NCBI RefSeq assembly: GCF_019931145.1
Contig: NZ_JAIOUV010000007.1
Location: forward strand, 210,542 to 274,541
Origin: Marinicella meishanensis
Lineage (GTDB): Bacteria; Pseudomonadota; Gammaproteobacteria; Xanthomonadales; Marinicellaceae
DNA length: 64,000 nucleotides
Reading direction: 5' to 3'
A program made the translations under genes and the position numbers. The notes under the pieces were generated by a model. The model saw nothing but the letters and a program-made list of their open reading frames with translations, was not told where the DNA came from and did no database searches. Within the stretch, counting starts at the first letter, position 1. The number at the start of each line of letters is the position of its first letter. Positions 1-8,228 of this stretch are shown here, piece after piece.

Positions 1-169
1 GTGGCACCGCCGGCTGTTCTTCGGCGTGATTGGGCAGGCTGGGTTTGGCCAATTCTTGTTTTTCTGTGTCGGCTTGTTTGCTTTCGGCAGGTGGCGTTGC
101 TTGGTCACCACAGGCCACCAGCAGGCCAGCGATGGCGGTTATTAAGACCCCTTGTACAATGGATTTCAT
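1..169 (-). CDS. Lipoprotein, N-terminal part only
   Basis: The minus-strand frame starts with ATG at 169 and runs off the left edge, giving 56 residues. It begins MKSIVQGVLITAIAGLLVAC, a lipoprotein signal peptide with a lipobox (LLVA-C), so the mature protein would carry lipid on that Cys. The stretch after the Cys is polar and rich in Pro, Glu, Lys and Gln, like the flexible linkers of exported lipoproteins. The functional domain lies outside the window, so no role can be given. The purine permease stop lies 87 bp upstream; whether the two are co-transcribed is unclear. Confidence 0.7.
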   Translation of the reverse strand, partial: MKSIVQGVLITAIAGLLVACGDQATPPAESKQADTEKQELAKPSLPNHAEEQPAVP

Positions 170-255
170 GGTTTGATTTATGCGGTTTGAGAAACCCACA
201 TCTTAAAGCCACCGGCGTCATTTTTCAAAGATTGCCGGTGGTTCTGGCCAAGTCT

Positions 256-1548
256 TCAGAGCAAAAACACAAAACGCAGGGTGAACAACACGGCAATCAC
301 CCACACGCTGATCGGCACTTGCCCAGACTGTCCGGTCAGTGCTTTGATCAAGGCATAGGCAATGAAGCCCACGGCGATGCCATCGGAGATGGAGAAACTG
401 AACGGCATGATCAATGCGGTTAACAACACCGGGATGTATTCACTGGCATCATCCCACGCCACTGAGCGCAATGCAGCCAACATCAACATGGCCACAAACA
501 ACAGGGCCGCGGCCGTGGCATACGGCGGGATCATGCCCGCCAATGGAGACAAAAACAAACTGAGCAAAAACAGCAGCGCCACGGTCAAAGCAGTCAGGCC
601 GGTTTGACCACCGGCGGTCACCCCAGCGCCACTTTCGATGTAACTGGTGGTGGTGGACGTGCCGAGCAAGGCCCCGGCCATGGTGGCACCGGAATCGGCC
701 ATCATCGCCTGATCGGCCTTGGGCAGGTGGCCGTCTTCATCCAACAACTCGGCTTGTTCGGCCACCGCCACCAAGGTGCCTGAGGTGTCGAACAAGTCGA
801 CAAACAGAAAAGCGATGATCACCGGCCACAAGGCCAAGTCCAGGATCACCCCCCACTCCAGTTGCCACCAGGTGGGTGACAGAGACGGTGGCATGGCCAC
901 CAAGCCTTGATAGGGCACCAGATCCAACAGCCACGCCAAGGTGGTGACCAGTACAATGCCCATGATGATGGCCGCGTGTTGGCGGTGGTGGTGCAACACC
1001 ACAATCACCAGAAAGCCGAAAAAAGTTAACAGCACTTCGGCCGATTTGAAATCACCCAAACCCACCAACGTGGCCTCGTTGTTGACGATGATGCCGGCAT
1101 TTTGTAAGGCAATCATGGCCAGAAACAAACCAATGCCCGCCGCAATCGCGGTTTTCAGCGCCCGGGGCATGGTGTTGATCAACCACTGCCTGAGTTTGAA
1201 CACACTGAGCAAGAAAAAAATCACCCCCGACCAAAACACACAACCCAAAGCCACTTGCCAGGAATGACCCATGGCCCCCACCACCCCAAAGGTGAAAAAC
1301 GCATTCAAGCCCATGCCCGGTGCCAGGGCAATTGGGTAATTGGCCAACAAACCCATCAAGGCCGAGCCGATGGCCGCGGCCAGGCAGGTGGCCACGAACA
1401 CCGCGCCGGCATCCATGCCGGTGGCCGACAGCATGTTGGGGTTGATCACCATGATGTAGGCCATGGCCAAGAAGGTGCTGATCCCGGCCAGGATCTCTTG
1501 TTTGACTGAGGTGCGGTGCACGGTCAATTTAAACCAACGATCCAGCAT
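256..1548 (-). CDS. NCS2-family purine permease (AzgA/GhxP type)
   Basis: This 430-residue inner-membrane protein fits the AzgA-like branch of the NCS2 nucleobase transporters in length and sequence. Near residues 22-40 it has ILAGISTFLAMAYIMVINP, typical of proton-driven adenine or hypoxanthine/guanine permeases, then LAPGMGLNAFFTF near residue 75. A later helix carries FLFVDLFDTSGTLVAVAE, the conserved FDT segment thought to line the substrate site. Many hydrophobic helices follow. Its ATG overlaps the stop of the upstream SspB-like gene (ATGA), so the two are translationally coupled. The exact purine cannot be read from sequence. Confidence 0.9.
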   Translation of the reverse strand: MLDRWFKLTVHRTSVKQEILAGISTFLAMAYIMVINPNMLSATGMDAGAVFVATCLAAAIGSALMGLLANYPIALAPGMGLNAFFTFGVVGAMGHSWQVALGCVFWSGVIFFLLSVFKLRQWLINTMPRALKTAIAAGIGLFLAMIALQNAGIIVNNEATLVGLGDFKSAEVLLTFFGFLVIVVLHHHRQHAAIIMGIVLVTTLAWLLDLVPYQGLVAMPPSLSPTWWQLEWGVILDLALWPVIIAFLFVDLFDTSGTLVAVAEQAELLDEDGHLPKADQAMMADSGATMAGALLGTSTTTSYIESGAGVTAGGQTGLTALTVALLFLLSLFLSPLAGMIPPYATAAALLFVAMLMLAALRSVAWDDASEYIPVLLTALIMPFSFSISDGIAVGFIAYALIKALTGQSGQVPISVWVIAVLFTLRFVFLL

Positions 1549-1952
1549 CAGGCCTCCTGCGCCGCGGTCAACAGCTCAACTTGATTCAGGGGCACGCTGA
1601 CCTGAATGGCGGTGCCGCCGAATTTTCCGGTGAAGAGTAAACGTTCTTGGGCCACCTGCAGGTGGTTGATGGCGGTGGGTGACAGGTTGAATTTCAAGTG
1701 TGTTTGGTCCACGGCTTCAATTGGCGGGGTGAATTCGATGGCCGCGACCACTGCTTTGATGCGGGGCTCATGGCCCAGCGCCACTTGCTGCATGTACCCC
1801 TGATAAAACCGTTGTTCCAGTTCACTGCCGTGTTGGGCGGCTTGGAGCCCTTGCAAATTCTGCTTTTTCAAAGACCATTGCATCATGCGATTGAACTGGG
1901 TGATCACCAGCAAAATCAACAGCAACAGCACCAGTAAAATGTATTCAATCAT
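1548..1952 (-). CDS. Membrane-anchored SspB-like protein
   Basis: This 134-residue protein starts with one strongly hydrophobic helix (residues 4-20) followed by a basic segment, so it is likely an inner-membrane protein with a cytoplasmic domain. The C-terminal part, including FNLSPTAINHLQVAQ and KFGGTAIQVSVPL, resembles the core of SspB, the ClpXP adaptor for ssrA-tagged proteins, where E. coli has LNIAPRAVGNLELA and RFGGIPRQVSVPL (recalled). The acidic C-terminal ClpX-binding tail of SspB is absent. It sits between a MATE exporter and a purine permease with 4-nt overlaps on both sides. An adaptor-like or peptide-binding role at the membrane is inference. Confidence 0.55.
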   Translation of the reverse strand: MIEYILLVLLLLILLVITQFNRMMQWSLKKQNLQGLQAAQHGSELEQRFYQGYMQQVALGHEPRIKAVVAAIEFTPPIEAVDQTHLKFNLSPTAINHLQVAQERLLFTGKFGGTAIQVSVPLNQVELLTAAQEA

Positions 1953-3322
1953 GGTTCAGCTCCCATCTTCTCCGATGTCTTGGCGTCATCATCCAATAAG
2001 ATATTAAGGCGTGTTCGGGTGTACCACAAGGCCACCAAAGAACTGGCCAACACAATGCCCACGATGGCCCAAAAAATGGAATACAGGCCATAACCCAGCC
2101 CTTCAATCAACACATAAAAGGCACCGATGGGCAAGACCATTTGACGCAGGATGCCAATCACCAAGGGGAACAGCGGTTGTTTGATGGCTTGTAACATGGC
2201 ATTGGAACAGAACAACAGCATGTAACCATAAAACGCAAAGGCATCGGCCCGGAGGTAATAAACTCCGACATCAATGATGCCCTGGGAGTTGCTGAACTGG
2301 GTCATCATCAAGGGTGACAGGAAAATCATGGTGGGAATGAACAACACCGAGACCAAAGCGGCCACTTTCAATGACTTGTGGTAGATTTCTTTGACCCGTT
2401 CGAGGTTGCCCGCACCGTAATTCTGGCCCACCAAGGCCATCACCGCGGCGTTCAAACCCAAGGCCGGCATCAACAACAATTGCTCAATGCGGATGCCCAC
2501 CGAATAACCGGCCACCGGATCGTCGCCAAATTGGGCAATGAAATAGATGGTGATGAACCCGCCAATGATGATGGTCAACATGTTCATGCTGGCCGGCATG
2601 ATTTGTGCCAGCAGTTGGCGCCAATGATCCAGGTTGAAGGCGGGTTTGGAACCGGTGCCGACCTCATTTTTCAGCACCACCCACAAGTAGGCGGCCGAGC
2701 CGGCCTTGATGATCAGGGTGGACCAGGCCAAACCCGCCACGCCCAGATCCAACACAAAAATGAACAAAGGGTTGAGCAACCAGTTGGCGACAAAGCCCAC
2801 CATCAGCACATTGCGGTAGCTGGTGGTGTTGCCATGGGCAATCAGGGCGCCGGCGAAACAACTGGTGAGGTTGAAAAACACATTACCAATCAGGATGATG
2901 AAGGTGTAATCCCAAGCCATGCCGATGATTTGTTCATCGTCACTGAGCTGGTGCAACAAATCCAAGGCAAACAACCACCCCAACAACAAAATCAACAAGG
3001 ACAAGAACCAAGTGATGCCATGGGAGCAGTTGATCCAGGCAATCACTTGTTGGCGGTTGTTGCTGCCCACATCGGCGGCCACCATCGCCGAGGTGCCGCT
3101 TTGCAAACCCATGCCCAAGGCCAAAAACAAGGCAAACACAATGCTGGCAATGGACAAACCCGACAAGGCCACATCGGAAATCTGACCGGCAAACCAGTTG
3201 TCGGTGAGGTTGTATAAGGTGTTGAACACCATGCCCAAAGCCGCTGGTAATCCGATGCGCCACATGTGGCGGTAAATGGAACCTTGGGTCAGGTCCCGGT
3301 CAGTGGCGTTGGCATGGGTCAT
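1949..3322 (-). CDS. MATE-family efflux transporter
   Basis: The 457-residue product has about twelve hydrophobic helices and MATE signatures, including GSIYRHMWRIGLPAALGMV at the N-terminus and a central AVMALVGQNYGAGN, the conserved GQNxGA motif. MATE proteins export cationic drugs or metabolites using sodium or proton gradients across the inner membrane. The start MTHANATDRDLTQ gives normal family length. It is the first gene of a minus-strand set of three; its stop overlaps the start of the SspB-like gene by 4 nt. The substrate is unknown. Confidence 0.92.
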   Translation of the reverse strand: MTHANATDRDLTQGSIYRHMWRIGLPAALGMVFNTLYNLTDNWFAGQISDVALSGLSIASIVFALFLALGMGLQSGTSAMVAADVGSNNRQQVIAWINCSHGITWFLSLLILLLGWLFALDLLHQLSDDEQIIGMAWDYTFIILIGNVFFNLTSCFAGALIAHGNTTSYRNVLMVGFVANWLLNPLFIFVLDLGVAGLAWSTLIIKAGSAAYLWVVLKNEVGTGSKPAFNLDHWRQLLAQIMPASMNMLTIIIGGFITIYFIAQFGDDPVAGYSVGIRIEQLLLMPALGLNAAVMALVGQNYGAGNLERVKEIYHKSLKVAALVSVLFIPTMIFLSPLMMTQFSNSQGIIDVGVYYLRADAFAFYGYMLLFCSNAMLQAIKQPLFPLVIGILRQMVLPIGAFYVLIEGLGYGLYSIFWAIVGIVLASSLVALWYTRTRLNILLDDDAKTSEKMGAEP

Positions 3323-3399
3323 GAGGAAGAAATTACTGTTGTGAAAAAACCATTCATTCTAGCAGAAGGTGAACCACTGAAGGCAGCCTCTGCCGCTTC

Positions 3400-3960
3400 T
3401 TACTGTGGCTTTCTATTCCGATACCACTCCATGATCAGATGGGCCGATTGCTGGGCTGAAAACACACCCGTATCAAGCACCAGGTCAGGATCACAAAAGC
3501 GTGGGAATTCAAAACAGCCCTCGGCTTTGAGTTGTTGATACAAGTCTGAATCGGTGAGTTTGCCAAATTGTTGGCGGCTGGGAGCACCCATCCGCGCCAA
3601 CAACGGCCCCTCATCACAACGCAACTCGATGAAATGCACCTGCCCACCCTGCTCGGTGATGCGAGCCACCATGGCAGTCAATAAGGCTGGATCAACGGTG
3701 TTCTCTGGATTGAAGGTAAAAATGAATGACCGGTTATGCTCAGCCGCCACCGAGAAGGCCTCCAACCACATTTGCGCCCGCAACTGGATGAATCCTGGGC
3801 CACCAAAATCAAACAGTGACTTGACCGCATCCACCACCAAATGGTTGTGAAACAAAGGCCAGCCCATGGCCTCACTGACCTGCTGGCCAATGGTGTACTT
3901 GCCGGCCGCTGCCGGACCATAGATGAACAACACTTCCATCGCCACATTGTGGGCGGTCAA
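3400..3960 (-). CDS. Small P-loop kinase-like protein
   Basis: The 186-residue frame has a nucleotide-binding loop near its start (YGPAAAGKYT), in which the residue after the lysine is Tyr then Thr rather than directly Ser/Thr. It resembles small AAA/shikimate-kinase-like or chloramphenicol-phosphotransferase-like proteins of unknown substrate. A second methionine seven residues in (MEVLFIYG, 3939) places the P-loop at the usual distance from the N-terminus and may be the real start. It lies 78 bp upstream of the MATE gene on the same strand. No specific substrate is suggested by context. Confidence 0.7.
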   Translation of the reverse strand: MTAHNVAMEVLFIYGPAAAGKYTIGQQVSEAMGWPLFHNHLVVDAVKSLFDFGGPGFIQLRAQMWLEAFSVAAEHNRSFIFTFNPENTVDPALLTAMVARITEQGGQVHFIELRCDEGPLLARMGAPSRQQFGKLTDSDLYQQLKAEGCFEFPRFCDPDLVLDTGVFSAQQSAHLIMEWYRNRKPQ

Positions 3961-4063
3961 ACCGTGCCTTGACCAGATATTTTTAAAAAAATTTCACCGC
4001 CTCTGTCCGCATTGGCGAATTTTCTTGTTTAGCTGAATGAGCATTCATTTCAGGAGATACATT

Positions 4064-5560
4064 ATGCGCAAGCAAACATTCACATTCATGCTTTTGGGGC
4101 TGACCGCCTTGGACCTCTGCCAAGGGGCCATGGCGGCCACCATCCAAGTCAACAGCACCGCCAATGTGCAGGCCGATGACGGCCAGTGCACCCTCAGGGA
4201 GGCCATTGTGTCCAGCAACCTGGATCAGGTTTCCGGTGCCATGGCCGGCGAATGTGCTGCCGGTGACTCAGCCGAGGACGTCATTGAGTTTTCAAGCTTA
4301 CCAACACCGGCTTTGATTGATGTCAGTGCTTTGAACTTACCCGACATCACCGATGGCTTGGAACTGCTGGGACCTGGCAGTGAGTTGTTGACCATACAGG
4401 GCGGCAACACCCATCCGGTTTTCGTGTCGCAAAGCCCTTTGGTGGTGGCCAATGTAACCATCACCGCTGGAGGCTTTTTTGGCGCTGGGGTGCGCATGGA
4501 AACCGCCCATGACTTGACCTTAAAAAACTGTGAATTTGCCGACCACACCCCATCCAACGGCGGTGGGACGGTGACGATGTTGGGGGGAGAAAATGGACCC
4601 AAATTGATGGTTGAGAATTGTCTGTTCACCAACAACATACAAACCAATGGTGGTGGTGCCGCCATCTCACTGCGATCCAATGACTCCAATGCGGGGCTGG
4701 AGGCCGAAATCATCAACAGCCAGTTCATCAACAACCAAACCAGTGGGAGGGCTGCGGCGATCAGCCTGTTCACAGGTTTTGAAAACACCATCCATTTGTC
4801 CATCACGGACAGTTTATTCATGGGCAATGTGGCTGGCACCGACGGCGGCGCCATATTCAGCAATCAAAACGGTATCGTGCTGTTGGTGAAAAATTCGGCC
4901 TTCATCAACAACCAAGCCGGCGAAGATGGCGGAGCCATTCAAGTCACCAATGCCACCACGGTGTTGGTTAACAACACCATTGCCAACAATTCAGCCGGTG
5001 GTTTTGGGGGCGGTTTGTATTTGAGCGCCTTCAACCCAGATGTGGCATTGCTGATTAATAACACCATCACCGGTAACAGCGCCAATGAAAACGACAATGG
5101 CAGTTTTTCAGGTGGCATCCACGCCTTTGGCTTGGTTCATGTCGGTCATTCCGTGCTGGCTGAAAACACCACGGCATTTGCTGGTGAATCACCGAACTGT
5201 TTTGGCGACATCACCTCGTTGGGACACAATTTGGTGGGTGATGTGGCAGACTGCGACTGGATCAGTGACCCCAGCGACTTGTTGGGAGACTCCAGTGGCA
5301 TGGGTGTGTTGGACCCGCAACTGGAGGCCTTGGCCGACAATGGCGGTCCCACCCCCTCCCGGCTGCCCATGAGTGACAGTCCGCTGGTGGATGCGATTGA
5401 TCCAGCGGTTTGCCTGGACGAAGAAAACCAACCCCTATTGGTCGATCAGCGGGGGACAGCCAGGCCCCAAGACAGCGATGGTGATGGCACCAGCGCTTGC
5501 GACATCGGCGCCGTTGAATTGGTCTTTGATGACCTGATTTTTGCCAGCACATTCGAGTAA
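4064..5560 (+). CDS. Secreted beta-helix protein, CSLREA / choice-of-anchor Q type
   Basis: The start at 4064 (MRKQTFTFMLLG) has an AGGAGA ribosome-binding site six bases upstream and gives a signal peptide ending near AMAA. Just after it, GQCTLREAIVSS is the CSLREA-type motif found at the N-terminus of surface beta-helix proteins. The middle is rich in N-x-(G)GG(A/G) turns, such as NNQAGEDGGAI, typical of a right-handed parallel beta-helix. Near the end, DNGGPTPSRLPMSDSPLVDA matches the choice-of-anchor Q domain. The protein ends DDLIFASTFE, a C-terminal motif shared with five other exported proteins here. It is probably exported and surface-bound; the ligand is unknown. A paralogous gene follows 26 bp downstream. 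Confidence 0.85.
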   Translation: MRKQTFTFMLLGLTALDLCQGAMAATIQVNSTANVQADDGQCTLREAIVSSNLDQVSGAMAGECAAGDSAEDVIEFSSLPTPALIDVSALNLPDITDGLELLGPGSELLTIQGGNTHPVFVSQSPLVVANVTITAGGFFGAGVRMETAHDLTLKNCEFADHTPSNGGGTVTMLGGENGPKLMVENCLFTNNIQTNGGGAAISLRSNDSNAGLEAEIINSQFINNQTSGRAAAISLFTGFENTIHLSITDSLFMGNVAGTDGGAIFSNQNGIVLLVKNSAFINNQAGEDGGAIQVTNATTVLVNNTIANNSAGGFGGGLYLSAFNPDVALLINNTITGNSANENDNGSFSGGIHAFGLVHVGHSVLAENTTAFAGESPNCFGDITSLGHNLVGDVADCDWISDPSDLLGDSSGMGVLDPQLEALADNGGPTPSRLPMSDSPLVDAIDPAVCLDEENQPLLVDQRGTARPQDSDGDGTSACDIGAVELVFDDLIFASTFE

Positions 5561-5586
5561 ACCCATTGACCATTTGCGGAGTTCCC

Positions 5587-7644
5587 ATGAAAAAAAATCC
5601 ATATGTCATTGCCTTGCTGTGCTTGTTGAGTGCGGCACTTGATGCCGCCCAAATCACCGTTGACACCGATGAGTTCAGTCCCAGTAACAACGGCAACTGT
5701 GCGTTCACCGAAGCCATCTTATCGGCCAGTTTTGATTTGGCATTTGATCAATGTGTCGCCGGGGCCGGTGATGATGTCATCAACTTTGTACCGGTTTTGT
5801 TTGATAACCCGGTGAATTCGTTGGTGCTCAATGTCACCGAAGCCATTCCGGTGTTTCAAGACAGCCTGGACATTCAGGTGCCGGCCGGTAAATCCTTGTC
5901 CTTGTTGGGCACCCAACAAGACCGTCTGCTGGACGTGGCCTTGAATCCTGGCAAGCATTTCACCCTCAACAACACCCTGCTGTCCATGGGCCAAGCCAGC
6001 ACCCCTGGCGGTGCCATGCAATTCTCAGGCCAAGCCAGTCAGATCAATCTGACCGGGGTGGTGTTCACCAACAACCACTCAGATGCCGACGGTGGCGCCA
6101 TTGGTTTTGCCCGCAACACCGCGGTCAACACCCAGCTGAACATCACCGCTGCCGACTTCAACCACAACAGCAGTGGAGATCGGGGTGGTGCCATTTTTAC
6201 CAGCGAACAGGTGACCCTGAATTTGACCGCCAGTCAACTGAGTTTTAACAGCGCTTTGTCCTCAGGTGGCGCCTTGCGTTTATCGCATGATGCCCACATT
6301 GATGACGTGTGGTTTGAACAGAACGTGGCCAGTGCCGGCGGTGCGGTGTATTCTGATGAACGTGATCTGAGCCTCACCAACAGTGTTTTGACCCACAACC
6401 AGGCCACTGGCGCCGGTGGCGCGGTGTACAAGTCAGCACCGTTCAATGAAACCCAGGACAGTTTAATCATGCACCGCAATTCCGTGTTGCACAACAGCGC
6501 CACCGGCACTGCGGGGGTGGTTTTGTTCTACGTCAACCTGGATGCCAGCAACAACCTGATCGCGCACAATGCATCGACCGAGAAAGTCGGCGGGTTGCAG
6601 TTGTTTTTACTGAACGCCAATGACGGTGACCACCAGGTCCATCTGGTTGGCAACACCTTTTATCACAACACCAGCGAAGGCGCCGATGCCTCAGCCGCTG
6701 GGGATTTGGATGTGTTCTTTTCAGCCGGCCAATCCAGTTTCTATGGCAACGCCGTGATCAGCACTGAGCAGACAAATTTCATTGCTTTATGTGACCTGAA
6801 CCGCACCAACCAGGTCAACGCCCAACACAACCTCAGCAACCTGTCCACCGGCTGTTTGATTGGTAGTGACAACCAAATCTTGGCGGCGGCCAACACCGAA
6901 CCACAAGCCACCAGTGCTGGCCTGCACCCAACAGAAATCGTGCCATTGCCTGGCAGCCCCCTGATTGATGCTTGGGCTGGGGCCGATTGTGTGGACCCGA
7001 ATGGGATGGACATTGACTTGGATTTGACTGGTGACCGGCGGCTGTTTGGGGTGATTTATGACGGTGATGCCGATGGTCAGCGCGACTGTGACATCGGTGC
7101 GACCGAAGTCTATGAAGCGGCTTTGATCGACGTGACGGTGATCGGATCTGGTGCCGTCAGCAGCCAGCCGGCTGGCCTCAGTTGTACCGACCAATGTTCA
7201 CAAGCCTTTGCCATTGGCACCGAATTGACCCTCACCGCGGCGCCCAGTTTGGGCCAGGTTTTTGTGGGTTGGGGTGGCGATGAATGCAGTGGCACCGATC
7301 CGTGTAGTTTCACCGTGTCTGAGACCAGTTCAGTGGTCGCCGAGTTTCAAGCCGAACCCACCCATGTCGTCACTGTGGAAAAAACCGGCGCTGGTCAGGC
7401 CACGGTGACCAGCTCACCATCGGCCATCGATTGTGGCAACCTTTGCGCAGGCAATTTCCCGTCTTTTTCGGCCGTGACCCTCACCGCCAATCCTGCACCC
7501 GGGCATGTACTGGTCGGTTGGACCGGCTGCATGGGTAATGGCAACCAATGTGTGATTCCGGTGCTCACTGAAGACACCACCGTCACTTTGGAAATTGATG
7601 ACCCCGATGTCATCTTCATAAGCAATTTTGAAGATGACCCATGA
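5587..7644 (+). CDS. Secreted beta-helix protein with two C-terminal InlB-type repeats
   Basis: ATG at 5587 (MKKNPYVIALLCLLSAALDA) follows a GGAG site and starts a signal peptide; the product has 685 residues. NGNCAFTEAILSA is a degenerate CSLREA-like motif. The central part has beta-helix turns (NNHSDADGGAIGF, NQATGAGGAVY). LPGSPLIDAW and DGDADGQRDCDIGATEV mark the choice-of-anchor Q region. Two related repeats of about 75 residues follow (each with AxxGhVxVGW and paired Cys), like divergent InlB B-repeats. The tail PDVIFISNFEDDP carries the shared C-terminal motif. It lies 26 bp after its paralogue and is probably co-transcribed with it. Confidence 0.85.
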   Translation: MKKNPYVIALLCLLSAALDAAQITVDTDEFSPSNNGNCAFTEAILSASFDLAFDQCVAGAGDDVINFVPVLFDNPVNSLVLNVTEAIPVFQDSLDIQVPAGKSLSLLGTQQDRLLDVALNPGKHFTLNNTLLSMGQASTPGGAMQFSGQASQINLTGVVFTNNHSDADGGAIGFARNTAVNTQLNITAADFNHNSSGDRGGAIFTSEQVTLNLTASQLSFNSALSSGGALRLSHDAHIDDVWFEQNVASAGGAVYSDERDLSLTNSVLTHNQATGAGGAVYKSAPFNETQDSLIMHRNSVLHNSATGTAGVVLFYVNLDASNNLIAHNASTEKVGGLQLFLLNANDGDHQVHLVGNTFYHNTSEGADASAAGDLDVFFSAGQSSFYGNAVISTEQTNFIALCDLNRTNQVNAQHNLSNLSTGCLIGSDNQILAAANTEPQATSAGLHPTEIVPLPGSPLIDAWAGADCVDPNGMDIDLDLTGDRRLFGVIYDGDADGQRDCDIGATEVYEAALIDVTVIGSGAVSSQPAGLSCTDQCSQAFAIGTELTLTAAPSLGQVFVGWGGDECSGTDPCSFTVSETSSVVAEFQAEPTHVVTVEKTGAGQATVTSSPSAIDCGNLCAGNFPSFSAVTLTANPAPGHVLVGWTGCMGNGNQCVIPVLTEDTTVTLEIDDPDVIFISNFEDDP

Positions 7645-7661
7645 TCACCCCGTTGATTGGG

Positions 7662-8228
7662 TCAGGTCAAATGCATGGCCAACATGAGTTTGGCCTTGAC
7701 CCAATCCCTTCTGACGGTGCGGTCGCTGATCGCCAACAGTTCTGCCACCTGCGCCTCAGTCAATCCGGCGAAATAAATCAACACGAACACCTGCTCCAAG
7801 CGCGGTTCGTGCGCCTTCAAAGATTGTAAACCCTGATCCAACTGCAACAGCCATTCAACTGAGGGCGTTGGGCCATGCCCTGACCCATGTATGGCACTGT
7901 CATAGGTGTTGACTCCTTCATGTTGGCGCTTTTGGGCTTGCTTCTTTTTGGCCTCATTGATCAGCAAATGCCGCATGGCCAAGGCTGCCACGGCCATGAA
8001 GTGGTTTTTGTTGTTGAATTGCATGCCACCTTGGTGCATTTTTTCCCAGGCTTCATGCACCAGACCGGTGGTGTTGATGGTGTGAGACATGATTTTTTGG
8101 CGCTGACCACGCGCCAGCTTTTTCAGGTCCAAATAAACCATTTGCACCAACTGGTCCAAAGCGGCTTGATTGCCGTCTTGTGCTTGCACCAACAAGGCCG
8201 TGATGTCCGCCGTTGGCTGCTCAGTCAT
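7662..8228 (-). CDS. ECF-type RNA polymerase sigma factor
   Basis: Using ATG at 8228 (MTEQPTADITALL) the product has 188 residues, normal for the Sigma-70 ECF group often found beside Ser/Thr kinases. The sigma-2 region covers about residues 18-85 (DQLVQMVYLDLKKLA, then TTGLVHEAWEKM), and sigma-4 includes FAGLTEAQVAELLAISDRTV, a helix-turn-helix that would read the -35 element. The start overlaps the stop of the kinase gene by 8 nt, so the two are one operon with the kinase first. Control by the kinase is inferred from this pairing. Target promoters are not identified. Confidence 0.88.
   Translation of the reverse strand: MTEQPTADITALLVQAQDGNQAALDQLVQMVYLDLKKLARGQRQKIMSHTINTTGLVHEAWEKMHQGGMQFNNKNHFMAVAALAMRHLLINEAKKKQAQKRQHEGVNTYDSAIHGSGHGPTPSVEWLLQLDQGLQSLKAHEPRLEQVFVLIYFAGLTEAQVAELLAISDRTVRRDWVKAKLMLAMHLT

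Noticed and set aside
2378..3217. Plus-strand frame of 279 codons
   Set aside because: Antisense to the MATE gene, rich in His and Gln, no recognisable domain.
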